NCBI GenBank assembly: GCA_902775485.1
Contig: CACYMJ010000001.1
Location: 91,323 to 155,322, forward strand
From: an uncultured Lachnospiraceae bacterium
GTDB taxonomy: Bacteria; Bacillota; Clostridia; Lachnospirales; Lachnospiraceae
DNA: 64,000 nucleotides
Reading direction: 5' to 3'
Positions within the stretch are counted from its first letter, which is position 1. Each line of letters starts with the position of its first letter. Positions 61,771 through 64,000 of the stretch are shown here, one piece after another. Made by a program: the position numbers and the translations under genes. The notes under the pieces were generated by a model, which did no database searches, was not told where the DNA came from, and worked only from the letters and a program-made list of their open reading frames with translations.

Positions 61771-63201
61771 CTAAACTGTTCCGTGCTTTTTGGCAGGTCT
61801 GTCCTCTCTCTTTGTGTAAAGCATTTCAAATGCTCCGATGACATACTTTCTGGTATCCGCAGCTGCTATCACCTGATCGACATATCCGCGCCTTGCGGCA
61901 GCGTCAACGCTGTTCTGAAGTTTGTCAAATTCCTTTGCGCCGTCCGCGATAACCTCGGGATCCTTGCCGTCATAAATGACCTTTGCCGCAAGATCCGCAT
62001 CCATCATTCCGATCTTCGAATCATTCCATGCTATCGTGATATCAGCCCCGAGTGCCTTGGAATTCATGATCACACCTGCTGTTCCAAACGCTTTTCCTAC
62101 AATTACATTTACCTTTGCGACTGTAGCATTTGCAAATGCATATGTAAGTTTGGAACATGCTGCGGCGATCTCCTTCTCACTGTCGACATCAGCCTTAAAT
62201 CCCGTAACATTTGTAAGGGTAAGAACCGGAATATCAAACGCATCACAGAAATTGATAAAATCAGCAGCCTTTGTTGCAGCGTCGACACCAAATACCGTAT
62301 CGCTCTCCCAGATCTTCTTGGCATCGTCATCGTAGATCTCACTTCTGTTGGCAACACAACCTACTGTCCTGCCGTCGAGTCTGATGAATCCGATTGTGAT
62401 CTCTTTTCCGTATCCTGACTTTAATTCAATGTATGAATTGTCATCAGCTATCATTGAAAGGGCTATGGCTGTATCACCGGTACAGTTTGCGATATCCGCA
62501 ACCGCACGATTAAGATCATCCGTGCAATCCTCTTCAGCGCCGAATTCATCATTGTTCGACGGAAGAATGCTTACAAGGCTTCTGATCTCTCCATATATCT
62601 GATCTTCACTTGCAACGATATCAACATTGCCTGCCTCATCAGCCTGGAAAGCGGCCGATGCGCTGTCAAGCTTCTCTTCGTAATTACCGGTAAGCGCATT
62701 GGGAGAATTTACAAATAACTTTGCGTTCTTCTCTTCCATGATCGTAAAATCAGTCATACCGGTAAAGAGTGCAAGACCTCCGCCGCATTTACCGAACACA
62801 GCCGTGATCTGAGGGATGACACCGCTTGCCATTGACTGAGCCTTATAGATCTTTCCGAATGCGGAAAGAGCGTCAAATGACTCATTAAGACGAAGACCGG
62901 CTGAATCGATAAGACCTATGACCGGTGCTCCTACCTTAAGTGCGAGATTGTAAAGACCTATGATCTTCTTCGCATGCATCTCGCCAACAGAACCTCCGAG
63001 AACAGATGCGTCCTGGCTGTAAACATATACGAGCTTATCGTTGATCAGACCGTATCCGCATACAACACCGTCAGCAACCGCATCCTTCGGTTCCATGTTA
63101 AAATCGGTGGCACGGGCAGTAACCGAAGCGCCGATCTCAACGAAACTGTTTTCATCAAGCAAACTGGCTATACGTTTGCCTGCAAGTGAAGAATTACTCA
63201 T
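61771..63201 (-). CDS. Acyl-CoA carboxyltransferase (MmdA/12S-type) of the decarboxylase operon
   Basis: A 476-residue carboxyltransferase with two crotonase-like halves. The N half has QDASVLGGSVGEMHAKKI and GLIDSAGLRLNES; the C half has LTNVTGFKAD and KAFGTAGVIMNSKALGAD, where oxyanion holes form. Related enzymes use methylmalonyl-CoA, glutaconyl-CoA or propionyl-CoA as CO2 donor or acceptor. The substrate cannot be fixed by eye. It is the first gene of the operon, with a strong promoter and GGAGG upstream. It coexists with an OadA-type enzyme in the same operon, which is uncommon. Confidence 0.9.
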   Translation of the reverse strand: MSNSSLAGKRIASLLDENSFVEIGASVTARATDFNMEPKDAVADGVVCGYGLINDKLVYVYSQDASVLGGSVGEMHAKKIIGLYNLALKVGAPVIGLIDSAGLRLNESFDALSAFGKIYKAQSMASGVIPQITAVFGKCGGGLALFTGMTDFTIMEEKNAKLFVNSPNALTGNYEEKLDSASAAFQADEAGNVDIVASEDQIYGEIRSLVSILPSNNDEFGAEEDCTDDLNRAVADIANCTGDTAIALSMIADDNSYIELKSGYGKEITIGFIRLDGRTVGCVANRSEIYDDDAKKIWESDTVFGVDAATKAADFINFCDAFDIPVLTLTNVTGFKADVDSEKEIAAACSKLTYAFANATVAKVNVIVGKAFGTAGVIMNSKALGADITIAWNDSKIGMMDADLAAKVIYDGKDPEVIADGAKEFDKLQNSVDAAARRGYVDQVIAAADTRKYVIGAFEMLYTKREDRPAKKHGTV

Positions 63202-63254
63202 TGCAAAACCTCCATATAAATATATTTATGATCGTAAATATACACACTTTTGAT

Positions 63255-63282
63255 ATTTTAACATAGGAAGGGGATTTTTCAA
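63255..63282 (-). promoter_or_regulatory. Promoter of the decarboxylase operon
   Basis: Minus-strand -35 TTGAAA (63277-63282), 16-base spacer, -10 TAAAAT (63255-63260), about 54 bases before the first gene. Confidence 0.75.
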
Positions 63283-63307
63283 AGGAGATTTTCAAGATTA
63301 TTTTCAT

Positions 63308-63333
63308 AAAAAAAGAGACCTTACGGTCTCTTT
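63308..63333 (-). terminator. Terminator after the HAD-ScpB reading frame
   Basis: Stem AAAGAGACC/GGTCTCTTT with a four-base loop (63312-63320 and 63325-63333), with a T-run on the minus strand at 63308-63314. It touches the stop codon at 63334. Confidence 0.9.
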
Positions 63334-64000
63334 CTAAATGTCTAGTTTTAACTGAACTTCCTGCGCGGCTTCCTTTTTGAATTCCTCCAGCCGGTCGGGA
63401 GCGATATCCGGGAGATCATCGATCGATTTGACTCCAAAGCTCCTAAGGAACTGCTCCGTCGTGCCGAACAGGAGCGGACGTCCCGGTGCATTAAGCCGTC
63501 CCAGTTCTGTGATAAGCCCGAATTCCAGCAATTTGTTGATACCCTGGCTCTTGCTGACACCAGCAGGCACAATATCCACGCTGCAGCCATTGGGATAGGC
63601 CTGCACGTAGGCACCATACTTCGCATTGATAACCGCACTGGTTGCATCCGCTTCACTGGCCTCGTGGTATCCCAGACAGAACTGATGAATCTGCGGCAGA
63701 CTCAAAATCTGCCGTTCCTCAATCTTCACGATGGGGAAATCCCATTCCTTTGCCTCACGCATGATCCAGGAACCTTCCCGTTCATGGTAAAGATAGGTCT
63801 TATCCACTGCGGAGAAGGCAAAGTGGAAGGAACGGCGCACAGATGGTTCCCGCACGATTTCCGTCAGGACTTTCAACGGGATGCTCCCCTGCCATAGCGG
63901 CGTACCGTCATCCTTGAGGATGATGCCGCCGTTGTTGCAGATGGCATAGTCAGACTCAATGCCATAGTATTGGAGCTGTGGCATCAGCATACCGTAATCC
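63334..64000 (-). CDS. Chimeric frame: Cof-type HAD phosphatase joined to ScpB C-terminal tail (5' end cut by window)
   Basis: The frame is open from 64000 to a stop at 63334. The upstream part reads as a Cof/HAD sugar-phosphatase cap region: AICNNGGIILKDDGTPLW, then VDIVPAGVSKSQGINKLLEF, which holds the HAD motif III Lys. A normal HAD would continue to the GDxxND motif. Instead, from about 63513, the last 59 residues read ITELGRLNAPGRPLLFGTTE...FLRSFGVKSIDDLP, the typical C-terminus of the chromosome-segregation protein ScpB. The switch falls in NKLLEFGL, a segment plausible in both parents. The HAD is thus missing its metal-binding end and ScpB its first two-thirds, so neither should work. 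Either the contig was mis-joined here or a recombination fused two genes. Confidence 0.75.
   Translation of the reverse strand, partial: DYGMLMPQLQYYGIESDYAICNNGGIILKDDGTPLWQGSIPLKVLTEIVREPSVRRSFHFAFSAVDKTYLYHEREGSWIMREAKEWDFPIVKIEERQILSLPQIHQFCLGYHEASEADATSAVINAKYGAYVQAYPNGCSVDIVPAGVSKSQGINKLLEFGLITELGRLNAPGRPLLFGTTEQFLRSFGVKSIDDLPDIAPDRLEEFKKEAAQEVQLKLDI

Overview
The window looks like chromosome of an anaerobic, motile Firmicute of the Lachnospiraceae type (gut or rumen Clostridia). Evidence: a six-subunit Rnf complex in the clostridial order rnfCDGEAB, a class III (oxygen-sensitive) ribonucleotide reductase, a sodium-pumping decarboxylase operon, ATP-dependent PEP carboxykinase, glutamate 2,3-aminomutase, class XIVa-like protein sequences, strong AGGAGG ribosome sites and moderately low GC. 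No phage, IS element, CRISPR array, tRNA or rRNA was found.

Layout. 1-6412 (minus): yihY-pheS-pheT-queA-pilZ-gpmI, the last gene cut by the window edge. 6451-6701: a free-standing structured RNA gene with its own promoter and terminator, probably 6S RNA. 6730-13628 (minus): one promoter drives tyrS, then a dlt-like envelope aminoacylation set (adenylation enzyme, carrier protein, MBOAT, SGNH protein), then glutamate 2,3-aminomutase. 13632-17914: pckA with its own promoter, and deoC-pepP. 17967-18924 (plus): a CheY/CheX-like pair. 18925-42169 (minus): an almost gap-free run of about 20 genes: nrdD-nrdG-dut, a radical SAM protein, der-plsY-gpsA, a MoxR/VWA pair, a REC-HD response regulator and two hybrid histidine kinases, nucleoside salvage (punA, BMP lipoprotein, cdd, a SAH/MTA deaminase-type amidohydrolase), a membrane-anchored MutS-like ATPase, rnhA, a tiny membrane protein and thrC.

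42223-46321: an AP2-domain protein divergent from nrdD, a SleB-type hydrolase, a GH25 lysozyme and ApbE. 46308-51320 (minus): rnfCDGEAB, with ApbE (which flavinylates Rnf) running tail-to-tail into rnfB. 51403-52515 (plus): a YprB-like nuclease. 52516-57758 (minus): tetR, a BaiN-like flavoprotein, cmk, ispH, an S1 protein and cheR. 57835-63282 (minus): a decarboxylase operon encoding both a CoA-ester carboxyltransferase and a pyruvate/oxaloacetate carboxyltransferase with one biotin carrier and one sodium-pump beta/gamma pair. 63334-64000: a reading frame in which a Cof-type HAD phosphatase is joined to the tail of ScpB, with a visible change in base usage; this is either a chimeric join or a recent rearrangement.

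Taken together the window is rich in sodium/ferredoxin bioenergetics (Rnf, decarboxylase pump, PEPCK), nucleotide supply (NrdDG, Dut, PNP, Cdd) and signalling (PilZ, HD-type regulator, hybrid kinases, CheY, CheX, CheR). The most unusual items are the dual-carboxyltransferase pump with an enlarged gamma subunit, the HAD-ScpB junction, the dlt-like operon with an altered amino-acid pocket beside glutamate 2,3-aminomutase, and the kinase pair fused by overlaps to nucleoside salvage genes. Start sites were chosen from ribosome sites and family alignments; positions of short sites were counted by hand and could be off by a base or two.
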